From the NCBI RefSeq assembly GCF_004923255.1, contig NZ_QYRT01000003.1, positions 62,001-126,000 on the forward strand: 64,000 nucleotides of DNA, read 5' to 3'. Below, in pieces: positions 1 to 8,235 of this stretch. This DNA comes from Subtercola vilae. Its GTDB lineage: Bacteria > Actinomycetota > Actinomycetes > Actinomycetales > Microbacteriaceae. The translations under genes were made by a program, and so were the position numbers. How positions within the stretch are numbered: position 1 is the stretch's first letter; each line of letters starts with the position of its first letter. The notes beneath the pieces were generated by a model. It worked only from the letters and a program-made list of their open reading frames with translations. It was not told where the DNA came from and did not search any database.

Positions 1-8
1 GCGTTGGC

Positions 9-512
9 GTGGATGACCAAGCCCAGGTGTTGCGTTCGCTGCACGATCAGCATGCCCCAGCCCTGCTGCGGTTCGTCATCCGGTTGACAAGCGACAGGGA
101 GTGGGCCGAAGACGTGGTGCAGGAGACGCTCTTTCGGGCCTGGCGTAGCCCGCGCATCCTGCAGAGCGAACAAGACTCCGTGCAATCGTGGTTGTTCACC
201 GTGGCGCGAAACCTGGTCATCGACGACTGGCGGAGCGCCCGCTCGCGCCACGAGATCGCCACCGATGCGCCGCCCGAACGGCTGAGCGTCGATCACACCG
301 ACACCGTTCTGCAGGCCTGGCTGGTCTCCGACGCACTGCGTGAGCTCTCGCGCGAGCACCGCGAGGTGGTGGTGCACTCGTTCTACGGTGGCCGGTCGGT
401 TGCCGAGATCGGCGAGCACCTCGGCATTCCCGAGGGAACGGTCAAGTCGCGCCTGCACTACGGCCTGCGCGCGTTGCGGCTCGTTCTGCAGGAGAAGGGG
501 GTGACAAGGTGA
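9..512 (+). CDS. ECF-family RNA polymerase sigma factor
   Basis: This 167-residue protein should direct RNA polymerase to a small regulon. It shows the two-domain ECF layout. Region 2 lies at about residues 15-60 (LRFVIRLTSDREWAEDVVQE, then a Trp-rich -10-binding stretch). Region 4 is at about 112-160, with helix-turn-helix motif SVAEIGEHLGIPEGTVKSRL. Length is normal for SigK/SigL-like ECF factors. The GTG at position 9 is the first start inside the window; an earlier start upstream of the window cannot be excluded. Its stop overlaps the GTG of the following anti-sigma gene (GTGA), so the two are co-translated. The cognate promoter is outside the window. Confidence 0.92.
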   Translation: MDDQAQVLRSLHDQHAPALLRFVIRLTSDREWAEDVVQETLFRAWRSPRILQSEQDSVQSWLFTVARNLVIDDWRSARSRHEIATDAPPERLSVDHTDTVLQAWLVSDALRELSREHREVVVHSFYGGRSVAEIGEHLGIPEGTVKSRLHYGLRALRLVLQEKGVTR

Positions 513-1243
513 CGCCCGACGATCGGTTCGCCGAATGGGATGCCGCCTACGTTCTGGGCGCGCTGGCGCCCGCCGAACGCCATGAATACGAACAGCATCT
601 CGCTGAGTGCCCCGCGTGCAAGGCCGCACTGGCCGAACTCGCCGGTGTGCCGGGCCTGCTCGCCACCCTCAGCGCCGCCGAGGGTGCTGCCCTACTCGAA
701 GCACCACCGGCAGGGCTCGAGGATGACCGGCTCACCGTGCTGCCGACCCTGCTTGCCCGGGCCCGTCGACATCGCACCCGCACCAGGGTCGTGGCGTCGG
801 CCGCTGCTCTCGTCGCGGTAGCGGCGGCGGTTTCTCTCACGCTGGTCATTTCTCTGGCGGTGTCGCCGCAGTCACGCGTTCAGGCAGCGCCGACGTCGTC
901 GCCCACCCCCGGTGGCGATCCCGCCAATTCGGTGGTCTTCGATCAAGAGATACCGAGCCCCCTCACCGCCGTGGCGACGTTCGCGGATGAGCCGTGGGGC
1001 ACTCTGATCGAGTGGAAGTGCACGTACGGAGGTGGCAGCCAACCCGAGCAGGCGTATTCGAGGGGCTACGCCATGGTCATCACCGATCGGGCCGGCCTCA
1101 GCACGCAGGTGGCCACGTGGAGCTCGGGCCCGGGTACCGTGGCTCTGCCGACCGCCACCACGAGCATCCGGCGCGCCGACATTGCCTCTGCCACCATCAT
1201 TGCCACCGACAGTGGCCAGGTGCTGCTGCGCGCAGAGCAGTAG
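509..1243 (+). CDS. zinc-finger anti-sigma factor (RskA-like), membrane-anchored
   Basis: This 244-residue protein is the likely partner that holds the upstream ECF sigma factor inactive. The cytoplasmic N-terminus has the anti-sigma zinc motif HxxxCxxC (H30, C34, C37). It is followed by one transmembrane helix at about residues 94-118 and an extracytoplasmic C-terminal domain of about 125 residues, the RskA-type topology. The gene overlaps the sigma gene by 4 bp. Release of sigma probably involves regulated proteolysis, as known for this family; no protease is encoded nearby. The sensed signal cannot be read from the sequence. Confidence 0.88.
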   Translation: MTPDDRFAEWDAAYVLGALAPAERHEYEQHLAECPACKAALAELAGVPGLLATLSAAEGAALLEAPPAGLEDDRLTVLPTLLARARRHRTRTRVVASAAALVAVAAAVSLTLVISLAVSPQSRVQAAPTSSPTPGGDPANSVVFDQEIPSPLTAVATFADEPWGTLIEWKCTYGGGSQPEQAYSRGYAMVITDRAGLSTQVATWSSGPGTVALPTATTSIRRADIASATIIATDSGQVLLRAEQ

Positions 1244-1280
1244 CACCGCCAGGCGCCCCCGCGCGTTCGCGGTGGGTGCA

Positions 1281-1307
1281 ACAGGGCGGCCCCGAGGCGG
1301 GCCCTGT
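1281..1307. terminator. hairpin between convergent anti-sigma and phosphatase genes
   Basis: Arms ACAGGGC (1281-1287) and GCCCTGT (1301-1307) flank a 13-nt GC-rich loop. It lies just at the stop codon of the minus-strand phosphatase gene. There is no U-tract. It could act as a bidirectional terminator for the two convergent genes. Confidence 0.4.
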
Positions 1308-1912
1308 CAGCCGACCGCTACCGGTTCGAACGGCGCACCGTTGACGACCGAGATCGACCACGCATCGGCTGCGGCGCTATCGGCGCTGGGTTCGTGGTGC
1401 AGCAGGCAGTGGCCCGCGTTCGTGATCGTCGTGATGGCGCTGCCGCTCAACTCGCTGAGGGCCAGCCGAATGAGGGTGCCGTGCGCAACGACGATGACCC
1501 GCGCACCCGGGTACTCTGTGGCGATGCGACCGAGGGCGGCGGTGGCCCGAGCGGTGACGTCTGCTTCGGTCTCGGCGCCCTGAAAACCGCCCGGAATGCG
1601 AAGGGCCCGCAGCTCGTCACCGTCTTGCATGCCTTCGGCGGGCCCGTAGTCGCGCTCGACCAGCTCGGGAACCACCGTGCTCACTTCGATACCCAGTGTG
1701 CGGGCGATGATGCTCGCACTTTCACGGGCCCGGGAGAGCGGAGAGCACACCACAAAATCCCACGGCTGACCCTGCAGCAGCTCGGCGGTAGCCAGAACCT
1801 GGCCGCGGCCCACGTCGTTCAGAGCGATGTCTGAGCTGCCCTGCAGGCGGCGCTCAGCGTTCCAGTCGGTTTCACCGTGACGAACGAGGGCAAGAGTGGT
1901 TTGCTGATTCAC
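1307..1912 (-). CDS. histidine phosphatase family protein (phosphoglycerate mutase-like)
   Basis: This 201-residue cytosolic protein has the catalytic signature LVRHGETDWN with phospho-acceptor His12, the family's conserved LNDVGR segment, a catalytic Glu region (ELVERDYGPAEG) and the second His in VVAHGTLIRLAL. Such proteins are usually broad phosphatases (GpmB/CobC-like) rather than true glycolytic mutases; the substrate cannot be told. It is transcribed alone and converges on the anti-sigma gene. The start is ATG, preceded by GAGGGGTG on the minus strand. Confidence 0.9.
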   Translation of the reverse strand: MNQQTTLALVRHGETDWNAERRLQGSSDIALNDVGRGQVLATAELLQGQPWDFVVCSPLSRARESASIIARTLGIEVSTVVPELVERDYGPAEGMQDGDELRALRIPGGFQGAETEADVTARATAALGRIATEYPGARVIVVAHGTLIRLALSELSGSAITTITNAGHCLLHHEPSADSAAADAWSISVVNGAPFEPVAVG

Positions 1913-2053
1913 CCCTCCAGTCTGCCATTAGCGCATGCCAAAATGCCGGTCAACCCCCTAGGCGCTGGCGCAGAAGACGTTCGTTGGTTGAATATGGTCT
2001 AGGTATAGCGCTACAGGGAACGACCTCTGCGAGCATGGTCGGAGGAAGTAAAC

Positions 2054-2362
2054 GTGGGAAAACTCATCTACGGCAATGCCAGCATCGAGACCTTCTTCGA
2101 TGACCGGGTTCTTGCGCACCTGCAGATCGTCATCGGTGCGAAACTGCGACGCAGAGAAAGCTTCTTCTTTTCGTGGAAAGACGATGCCGACACGGGGTCG
2201 GGCCGTTCGAGCCTCTGGATGGACGCCTCGGTGCCGCTCTACTTCAAATACTTCGGTAGCAAGACGCCAAGCATCAACCGCGAGTGGGTTCGCCAGCTGT
2301 CTGACTCGGCGAACAGCGGCTCGGGTCTCTACTACATTCCCGAGCCTGACGCCCAAGGCTAG
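2054..2362 (+). CDS. DUF7882-type small conserved protein
   Basis: A 102-residue protein starting GKLIYGNASIETFFDDRVL. The pattern (early GKLxYG, LAHLQIVIGAKLRR, FFFSW, WVRQLSDSANS) matches the small family common in Microbacteriaceae that databases often mislabel as ATP-dependent DNA ligase because of a shared short domain. There is no ligase active-site motif. The GTG start at 2054 is supported by a strong Shine-Dalgarno (GGAGGA, 2041-2046). It is monocistronic. Function is unknown. Confidence 0.82.
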   Translation: MGKLIYGNASIETFFDDRVLAHLQIVIGAKLRRRESFFFSWKDDADTGSGRSSLWMDASVPLYFKYFGSKTPSINREWVRQLSDSANSGSGLYYIPEPDAQG

Positions 2363-2392
2363 CCGCAGGCGCCCGTCGGGGTGCTGGCCGAA

Positions 2393-2566
2393 TCAGACCA
2401 GGCCCCAGTCGAAGTCGTCTGCGAACGTGCGGTAATCCTCCGGCGCGAGGTATGGATGCGCCCGGTGCGGGCCAGCACGATCGCCCGCCCCGCCGACCGG
2501 TTCGGGTTGGCCGGTTTCGTCTGGGCCCTCGGCAGCGGTATCGGTCTCGTGTGAACGAACGATCAT
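2393..2566 (-). CDS. small hypothetical protein (57 aa), start overlaps the upstream reading frame
   Basis: This 57-codon ORF starts at an ATG (2566-2564) overlapping by 4 bp (ATGA) the stop of the open fragment at 2563-2724. Third codon positions are strongly G/C. The composition is acidic and Pro/Gly-rich, ending EDYRTFADDFDWGLV. No domain is recognised. The ATGA coupling and codon bias argue that it is, or recently was, translated with the fragment above it. No function can be assigned. Confidence 0.5.
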   Translation of the reverse strand: MIVRSHETDTAAEGPDETGQPEPVGGAGDRAGPHRAHPYLAPEDYRTFADDFDWGLV

Positions 2567-2724
2567 GTGAACCTCGACTCAGGCGTGTCAATGACACTGA
2601 CGAAGCCGAGGTCTTGGGCTTTCTTCACGCTAGCACCGGGCCCGGCCGTGAAGGTCAGATCAGAGTTTCGGGGCGGCGCCTTGACGTGCGGTGGAGTCTG
2701 GCGTAGGTGGGGCGGCGTGTCAGG
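2563..2724 (-). pseudogene. BRCT-like C-terminal remnant, in frame after the GAF-ANTAR stop codon
   Basis: Immediately after the TGA of the GAF-ANTAR gene (2727-2725), the same frame stays open for 53 codons. It encodes a segment including SDLTFTAGPGASVKKAQDLG and FVSVID. This resembles the end of a BRCT domain (the glycine-rich loop and the KKAxxLG helix) as found at the C-terminus of some DEDDh exonucleases of actinobacteria. No start codon gives a usable length, and the catalytic part is absent. I read it as a relic of a deleted gene. An alternative is a rarely translated extension of the GAF-ANTAR protein through UGA. Confidence 0.5.
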
Positions 2725-3438
2725 TCAGAGAATGATGGTGCGCTCCACGACGCGCCCAGCAAGATCGGTGAGCGAGAGCGAATTCGAGCGCGCGTACTCC
2801 CGCAGAACCGAGAACGCACCGTTCATGTCGATGTTCTTCGACTGGGCGATGACACCCTTCGCCTGTTCGATGATCACGCGGCTGTCGAGAGCCCGCTGCA
2901 ACTGTTCCCGGGTCAGTTCGCTCTGTCTCATTGCTCGTTCGTGAACGATGCCGATGGTCGCCACGTCGGCAAGCGCTTGGGCCGCGGCCGCATCGTTGCT
3001 GTTCAGGGCCCCGGTTGTCTCGCGAAAGAGGTTCAATGCACCCATCGTGAAGCCGCGCAGGCGCAGCGGCACCGCGTGCACCGAGAGAAAGCCCTGTTCG
3101 AGCGCGCCTTCGCGAAAGACATGCCAGTCGTCGCGAAGCTCACGCACGTCGGGTACCGAGACGACCTTGCCGGTGATGTAGCACTCGACGCACGGGCCGA
3201 GACCCGCACGCAGTTGAAGAATCTCGAGCAGACGGCTGCGCTCGTTGGTCGAGGCGACCACTTCGAGCACATTTCCTTCGTCGGCGAGCAACAGGCCGAC
3301 CGCCGCCGCATCGAGGACTGTTGCGCAGGTCTCCACCAGGGTCTGCAGAAGATCGACGACGTCGTACCCCACCACCAGCGTGTCAGCCAGGGAGACAAAA
3401 GATGCGGCGAGGAGCCCTTCGCGGGTTTGCTCCGTCAT
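2725..3438 (-). CDS. GAF and ANTAR domain-containing regulator
   Basis: A 237-residue cytosolic protein. The GAF sensory domain occupies about residues 10-165. It carries the LGPCVECYITGKVVSVPDV segment typical of actinobacterial GAF-ANTAR proteins and ends with the MGALNLF motif. The ANTAR RNA-binding domain is at about 180-235 (VIIEQAKGVIAQ, then a helix with conserved aliphatics). ANTAR domains bind double-hexaloop RNA hairpins and act by antitermination. It lies 9 bp downstream of a second GAF-ANTAR gene on the same strand, so the two are probably one transcript. The ligand and RNA targets are unknown. Confidence 0.9.
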   Translation of the reverse strand: MTEQTREGLLAASFVSLADTLVVGYDVVDLLQTLVETCATVLDAAAVGLLLADEGNVLEVVASTNERSRLLEILQLRAGLGPCVECYITGKVVSVPDVRELRDDWHVFREGALEQGFLSVHAVPLRLRGFTMGALNLFRETTGALNSNDAAAAQALADVATIGIVHERAMRQSELTREQLQRALDSRVIIEQAKGVIAQSKNIDMNGAFSVLREYARSNSLSLTDLAGRVVERTIIL

Positions 3439-3447
3439 AACTTGATC

Positions 3448-4179
3448 CTACGACCGCTCTGATGCGGGAAGGAAGTCGAGTCGACGCGCCACCACGTCGT
3501 GTGCGACTTCGCGTACGGTTCGCCCCGATGAGAATGCGTGGGCGCGCAACAGCAACATGGCATCGGTCGCCGGCACCTGCAGTTGGGCGATGATCATGCC
3601 TGTCGCCTGGTGAACCTGTTTGCGGGAGAACCCGGGGCTGGGGTCGGCGTCGACGTCACGGGTGTTCTGCGAGTCGTCGGCCAGCACGCGGCGCAGAACC
3701 TGCCAGGCTGCGATCTCGCTGAGGGCCGTCACGTCGTCGAGTTCTGTCTTGCTGATACTGCGCGCCGAATTCGAGTAGAAGTCGATCGAGCCGATGTCGA
3801 GGGCGCCGAGCGTGAGTGGAAACGCGTAGAGCGCACCGATGCGGTAGCCGCGGAGCGCCTCGGCGAAGACAGGCCAGGCGGGGTGCTTCTCGACCGCGAA
3901 GTTGTCGGCGATGACGGGTCTGCGCGTCGAGAGGGCCTCCCAGCACGGGCCCTCGCCCAAATCGATCTGAAGCTCATCGATCTTGGCGGCAGCGTCGTCG
4001 CTGGCACAGATCGTCGAGACGCCGAGCCCGCTGCCGATGGTCGACACCGCGGCACCCGTCACCGGCAGAACGCGCAAGAAAGGGCCGCAGAGATCGGCAG
4101 AGGTGACGGCCCGGCCTCCGCCGCGCTGTGCACGGGAGAGCTCTTCGAGTGCCTCGCTGAAGACGGCCCTGTCGGTCAT
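3448..4179 (-). CDS. GAF and ANTAR domain-containing regulator
   Basis: A 243-residue paralogue of the following gene. The GAF-like domain covers about residues 28-165, including the shared segment LGEGPCWEALSTRRPV and a terminal LGALDIGSIDFY. The ANTAR domain is at about 185-240 (HQATGMIIAQLQVPATDAML and an REVAHDVV helix). It is the upstream gene of a two-gene unit with the protein at 2725-3438. Divergence between the two suggests different ligands. The closest upstream minus-strand feature is a 34-residue membrane peptide gene, 74 bp away. Confidence 0.9.
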   Translation of the reverse strand: MTDRAVFSEALEELSRAQRGGGRAVTSADLCGPFLRVLPVTGAAVSTIGSGLGVSTICASDDAAAKIDELQIDLGEGPCWEALSTRRPVIADNFAVEKHPAWPVFAEALRGYRIGALYAFPLTLGALDIGSIDFYSNSARSISKTELDDVTALSEIAAWQVLRRVLADDSQNTRDVDADPSPGFSRKQVHQATGMIIAQLQVPATDAMLLLRAHAFSSGRTVREVAHDVVARRLDFLPASERS

Positions 4180-4253
4180 CTTGCCGTGCCCCTCGATCTA
4201 TTGTGTTGTGAAGATCGGTCGCGTTGCGCGCCGGTGGAGCGTGCGAAGCACCC

Positions 4254-4358
4254 TCAGCCGCGGTAGGGCGACTTCGCCATCGCGATGCCCGCGACGATCC
4301 CGGTGATGCCCACGCCAACCGTGATGAAGGCCAGCAGGCCAATGAGTAACCCGGTCAT
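4254..4358 (-). CDS. 34-residue single-span membrane peptide
   Basis: This very short ORF has ATG at 4358-4356 and TGA at 4254. It is preceded by a good Shine-Dalgarno (GGGGAG, about 8 nt before the start). The product is almost entirely one hydrophobic helix (LLIGLLAFITVGVGITGIVA) followed by a basic tail AMAKSPYRG, so an N-out/C-in orientation is likely. Codon bias is G/C-rich at position 3. It may be an accessory peptide of a membrane complex, or simply a conserved small protein. No function is claimed. It precedes the GAF-ANTAR pair on the same strand. Confidence 0.6.
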   Translation of the reverse strand: MTGLLIGLLAFITVGVGITGIVAGIAMAKSPYRG

Positions 4359-4447
4359 TTCTGATCTCCCCTGAGAATGTCGACTGCGTTGTTCCAATGT
4401 ACCTCGCCAAAGCCCACTGCATCTCTTCCCGACTAGCATTGGCTGCC

Positions 4448-5353
4448 ATGCACGAGCACCTGCCGGCTGCGCCCGCTGAGGCGTCGCTCCTCCGAGACAC
4501 GATCGTGGCGCGGCTCCGCGCAGCCGGTTGCGTCTTCGCCGAAGACGAGGCCGACCTGCTGCTCGAAGGGGCGGGCACCCCGGCCGAGCTCGAGGAGCTG
4601 GTGGTTCGGCGGGTGCAGGGCATCCCGCTCGAGCACCTCGTGGGCTGGGTGGAGTTTCTCGGGCAACGGCTGGCCGTCGGGCCCGGGGTCTTCGTTCCGC
4701 GGCGGCGTACGCAGCTGTTGGCGACGCTGGCCGTTGCGGCGGTTGCGGCGGCTGCTGCCGAGACGCTCTCCGCTGCCGCCACGCCCGACCGCGGCGCCGA
4801 AGTGGCGCGGGTGGTGCTGGTCGAGTTGTGCTGTGGGGTGGCGGCGGTGGCGGCATCCGTTCTCGCCGAGGTCAGCGAAAGTTCTGTCGCCAGCGAGACA
4901 GCTGGCGCCCCGATGAAACTCGAGGTGTATGCGGCCGACATCGATCCGGCTGTGCTCGAGTACGCCCGGCGCAACCTGGGCGCGGGTGCCACCGTGCTCA
5001 TCGGCGACCTCTACGAGCCGCTGCCCGCGCATCTGCGGGGCCGGGTCGATGTGATCGTGGCGAACGCGCCATACGTTCCCACCGAGGCCATCGCGCTGAT
5101 GCCGCCAGAGGCGAGACTGTATGAGTCTGCGACGGCACTCGACGGAGGCGACGACGGGCTCGACCTGCATCGCCGCATCGCCGCTGAGGCTCCTGCGTGG
5201 CTCGCGCCCGGGGGGCGACTGCTGGTGGAGACGAGCGCCGTCCAGGCTCCGCTGACGCTCGCTCTGTTCGAACGGGCGGGTCTGGTCGCCCGCATCGTGA
5301 CCCTCGACGAACTCGACGCGACGGTCGTGGTAGGCACCATCGCGGCGCGGTGA
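4448..5353 (+). CDS. PrmC/HemK-like N5-glutamine methyltransferase family protein
   Basis: A 301-residue class I SAM-dependent methyltransferase. It has the N-terminal helical domain of PrmC, the VQGIPLEHLVGWVEFLGQRL segment and the PGVFVPRRRT stretch. These precede a SAM-binding core (VLVELCCGVAAVAA, YAADIDPAVLEYARRN). The catalytic NPPY motif of true PrmC is replaced by NAPYVP. That points to the PrmC-related subfamily rather than the release-factor methyltransferase itself. The ATG at 4448 is chosen because homologues start there; an in-frame ATG at 4397 adds unconserved residues. There is an Ala-rich insertion at about 95-120. It is monocistronic. Confidence 0.83.
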   Translation: MHEHLPAAPAEASLLRDTIVARLRAAGCVFAEDEADLLLEGAGTPAELEELVVRRVQGIPLEHLVGWVEFLGQRLAVGPGVFVPRRRTQLLATLAVAAVAAAAAETLSAAATPDRGAEVARVVLVELCCGVAAVAASVLAEVSESSVASETAGAPMKLEVYAADIDPAVLEYARRNLGAGATVLIGDLYEPLPAHLRGRVDVIVANAPYVPTEAIALMPPEARLYESATALDGGDDGLDLHRRIAAEAPAWLAPGGRLLVETSAVQAPLTLALFERAGLVARIVTLDELDATVVVGTIAAR

Positions 5354-5400
5354 CGAGAATTTCTGCGTTCGTGGGAATGCATTGGCCTGCACGACGTTAA

Positions 5401-5421
5401 GTTGAGTCGAAGGCACTCAAG
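5401..5421. promoter_or_regulatory. HAIR element (HspR operator) upstream of the Clp gene
   Basis: The sequence GTTGAGT-N7-ACTCAAG matches the HspR-associated inverted repeat CTTGAGT-N7-ACTCAAG at 13 of 14 arm positions, with the correct 7-nt spacer. It lies 17 bp before the ATG of the Clp ATPase, just ahead of its Shine-Dalgarno AGGAGG. This indicates heat-shock repression by HspR, which is not encoded in this window. Confidence 0.85.
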
Positions 5422-5437
5422 TTTCACAGGAGGACGC

Positions 5438-8032
5438 ATGCCGACCTACTCAGACCACGACGCATCGGGCACCAGCTCGTTCGACGAATTTCTCGCCCGC
5501 TACCTGCAGGGCGAGCAGCGAGCCCAGCAGGGCCGCCCCATCGACATCAGCCGACTGCTCAGCCGCCGCACCCACGAGGTGCTGGCAGAGGCCGGCCGGT
5601 TCGCGCTCGAGCACGGCCACAGCGAGCTGGATGCACTGCACATCCTGCGCGTCATCGCCGAGCAACAGCCCGCGGCCGACGCCATCTCCCGCGTCGGATC
5701 AGACCCCGCCGCGGTGGCCGCTGCCGCTGAGCAGCGCCTGCCCCAGGCCTCGACCGAGCGCACCGATTCCGCGCCGGTACTGACCCAGTCGGCCCAGCGC
5801 GCACTGTTTCACGCGTACCAGGTGGCCCGGGCATCCGGTTCGACCTACATCGACCCAGAACACCTCTTCTTTGCACTCGTCATCGCCGGCGACACCCCGG
5901 CCGGTCAGGTGCTGAGCGCGGCGGGCGTCACGCCCGAAGCACTGCAGGCGGGGCTTCGCGACGGCGGGCTCTCGGGCGCGTCCGACACGAACGCGGCCGG
6001 CAACGCGGCTGGTTCTGCCGGGGCGAACGATGTCGGCCGCTCGACCGAGTCAGACACCCCCACCCTCGACACGTACGGCACCGACCTCACCGAGCTTGCC
6101 CGCGAGGGCGACCTCGACCCCGTGATCGGGCGCGCTGACGAGATCGAGCAGACCATCGAGATTCTGTCGCGCCGCACGAAGAACAACCCCGTTCTGATCG
6201 GCGAGGCCGGCGTGGGCAAGACCGCCATCGCGCAAGGCCTCGCGCAGGCCATCGTCGACGGCGGTGTGCCCGAGCAGTTGCGTGGCAAACGCGTCATCTC
6301 TCTCGACCTGCCCGCAATGCTGGCCGGCACCAAGTACCGCGGCGACTTCGAAGAGCGCCTGACAAAGCTGATGAACGAGATCAGCGCCCACAAGGCCGAC
6401 CTCATCATTTTCATCGACGAGCTGCACACCGTGGTGGGCGCCGGCGGTTCGGGTGAGGGCGGAATGGACGCGGCGAACATCCTGAAGCCCCGGCTCGCCC
6501 GCGGCGACCTGCACGTGGTCGGTGCGACCACGCTGAAGGAGTACCGCTCCATCGAGAAAGATCCCGCGCTCGAGCGGCGGTTCCAGCCCGTTCAGGTGGG
6601 CGAGCCGAGCATCGAAGACGCAGTGCTGATTCTCGCCGGGCTGAAGCCGGCCTACGAAGAGCACCACGGTGTTCGGTACACCGACGCGGCCATCCGGGCC
6701 TCGGTCGAGCTGTCGTCGCGGTACATCAGCGACCGTTTTCTGCCAGACAAGGCCATCGACCTGATCGACCAGGCCGGCGCGCGGCTGCGCCTGAAACTGG
6801 GTTCGCGCTTCGACGCGTCGACCCTGCTCGAGCAGCTCGCCGAGCTCGAGGCGTCGAAGAACTCTGCCGTGGCGGCCGAGCACTACGAAGAGGCATCGCG
6901 CCTGCGCGACGAGATCGTGGGCGTGCACACCAAGCTCGCCTCGGTGGGGTCGACTGAGGCACTGGATGCCGCGGCCGTCGTCGACGAGAACGAGATCGCT
7001 GCCGTCATCAGTCGGGCCACGGGCATCCCGGCCAACCGGCTCACGCAGGTCGACCGTGAGCGCCTGGCGCTGCTCGAGACCGAGCTGCACTCCCGCGTGA
7101 TCGGCCAAGACGACGCGGTGTCGGTGGTGGCCAAGGCCGTGCGCCGCAACCGTACCGGTATGGGCGACCAGAATCGGCCCGTCGGCAGCTTTCTCTTTCT
7201 CGGCCCCACCGGGGTCGGTAAGACCGAGCTTGCGAAGACGCTCGCCGGGTCGCTGTTCGGTGACGAGAAAGCGATGCTGCGCTTCGACATGAGCGAGTAC
7301 GGCGAGCGACACACGGTGTCGCGGCTGGTCGGTGCCCCTCCCGGGTACGTCGGGTACGACGAGGCGGGCCAGCTCACCGAGCGTGTTCGCCGCAACCCGT
7401 ACTCGGTGATCCTGTTCGACGAGATCGAGAAGGCGCACCCCGACGTGTTCAACCTGCTTCTGCAGGTGCTCGACGACGGTCGCCTGACCGACGGACAGGG
7501 TCGCACGGTCGACTTTCGCAACACGGTGATCATCATGACCTCGAACCTCGGTTCGGAGTTTCTGGCGAGCCGCGGCGGCGCGATCGGCTTCGTGGCCGAC
7601 CCGACCGCCGGCGGCGGTTTCGGCAGCGACAAGGCGCTGCGCGACCGCGTCATGGGCAAGCTCCGCGAGGCCATGCGCCCCGAGTTCCTGAACCGCATCG
7701 ACGAGATCGTGCTGTTCAGAAAGCTCGAGACTACGCAGTTGCGCGCCATCGTGACACTGCTGCTCGGTGCCACCCGCGCCCGCCTCGCAGGCCGCTCGAT
7801 CTCGGTGACCGTCACCGACGAAGCCATCGACTGGATCGCCGACAACGGCTACGAACCCGAGTACGGCGCCCGGCCGCTGCGCCGCGTCATTCAACGCGAA
7901 GTGGATGATCGCATCGCCGACCTGCTCGTCACCGGTGCCCTCGCCGACGGCGGTTCAGTGACCGTCGACGCCCTCGCCGGCCGCCTCACCGTGTCGGCCG
8001 GCCTCGCCGCGGAGCTGCCGCTCGCGGCCTGA
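5438..8032 (+). CDS. HspR-controlled ClpC-like AAA+ ATPase (Clp ATP-binding subunit)
   Basis: An 864-residue unfoldase. Clp N-terminal repeats cover about residues 1-150. AAA-1 follows with Walker A GEAGVGKT at 255-262 and Walker B IIFIDE. A short UVR-type linker ([11 protein letters not shown]) replaces the long ClpB middle domain. AAA-2 has Walker A GPTGVGKT at 589-596 and a C-terminal ClpB_D2 domain. An IGF tripeptide at 716-718 sits where ClpA/ClpC carry the ClpP-docking loop, so it probably feeds ClpP rather than acting as a ClpB disaggregase. The N-terminus is shorter and diverged from housekeeping ClpC, suggesting a stress paralogue. The ATG at 5438 follows AGGAGG by 4 nt. No clpP lies in the window. 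Confidence 0.9.
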   Translation: MPTYSDHDASGTSSFDEFLARYLQGEQRAQQGRPIDISRLLSRRTHEVLAEAGRFALEHGHSELDALHILRVIAEQQPAADAISRVGSDPAAVAAAAEQRLPQASTERTDSAPVLTQSAQRALFHAYQVARASGSTYIDPEHLFFALVIAGDTPAGQVLSAAGVTPEALQAGLRDGGLSGASDTNAAGNAAGSAGANDVGRSTESDTPTLDTYGTDLTELAREGDLDPVIGRADEIEQTIEILSRRTKNNPVLIGEAGVGKTAIAQGLAQAIVDGGVPEQLRGKRVISLDLPAMLAGTKYRGDFEERLTKLMNEISAHKADLIIFIDELHTVVGAGGSGEGGMDAANILKPRLARGDLHVVGATTLKEYRSIEKDPALERRFQPVQVGEPSIEDAVLILAGLKPAYEEHHGVRYTDAAIRASVELSSRYISDRFLPDKAIDLIDQAGARLRLKLGSRFDASTLLEQLAELEASKNSAVAAEHYEEASRLRDEIVGVHTKLASVGSTEALDAAAVVDENEIAAVISRATGIPANRLTQVDRERLALLETELHSRVIGQDDAVSVVAKAVRRNRTGMGDQNRPVGSFLFLGPTGVGKTELAKTLAGSLFGDEKAMLRFDMSEYGERHTVSRLVGAPPGYVGYDEAGQLTERVRRNPYSVILFDEIEKAHPDVFNLLLQVLDDGRLTDGQGRTVDFRNTVIIMTSNLGSEFLASRGGAIGFVADPTAGGGFGSDKALRDRVMGKLREAMRPEFLNRIDEIVLFRKLETTQLRAIVTLLLGATRARLAGRSISVTVTDEAIDWIADNGYEPEYGARPLRRVIQREVDDRIADLLVTGALADGGSVTVDALAGRLTVSAGLAAELPLAA

Positions 8033-8094
8033 CGCCCCCGTCTGACCGCCCCCGCCGCCCTCCTCCTCCTCCCACCCCACCCCACCCCATTCCA

Positions 8095-8145
8095 CTCGGC
8101 AAAGTTTGCGGGTCGCAGCCCCCGGCACCCGCAAACTCTGCCGAG
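8095..8145. terminator. long hairpin between convergent clp and hypothetical gene
   Basis: The arms at 8095-8113 and 8127-8145 pair over 19 positions with a single mismatch, around a 13-nt C-rich loop. It lies 63 bp after the Clp stop and before the end of a minus-strand gene. There is no U-tract. It is probably a bidirectional terminator or mRNA 3' stabiliser. Confidence 0.65.
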
Positions 8146-8235
8146 TCGATGAGAGCGGGTAGGTGTGAGGGCCGCGTGGAGGCCGACAAACGGAAGGCGT
8201 GTGCCAAATCCGCGGTGCCCGTGCGGCGGGCGGGG

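Noticed and set aside
6050-7894. Long minus-strand open frame across the Clp gene
   Set aside because: Shadow of the Clp AAA+ modules; no start signal and no domain.
8041-8092. C-rich simple tract after the Clp gene, considered as a structured element
   Set aside because: Low-complexity CCCCAC repeats with no pairing partner; only the hairpin after it is convincing.
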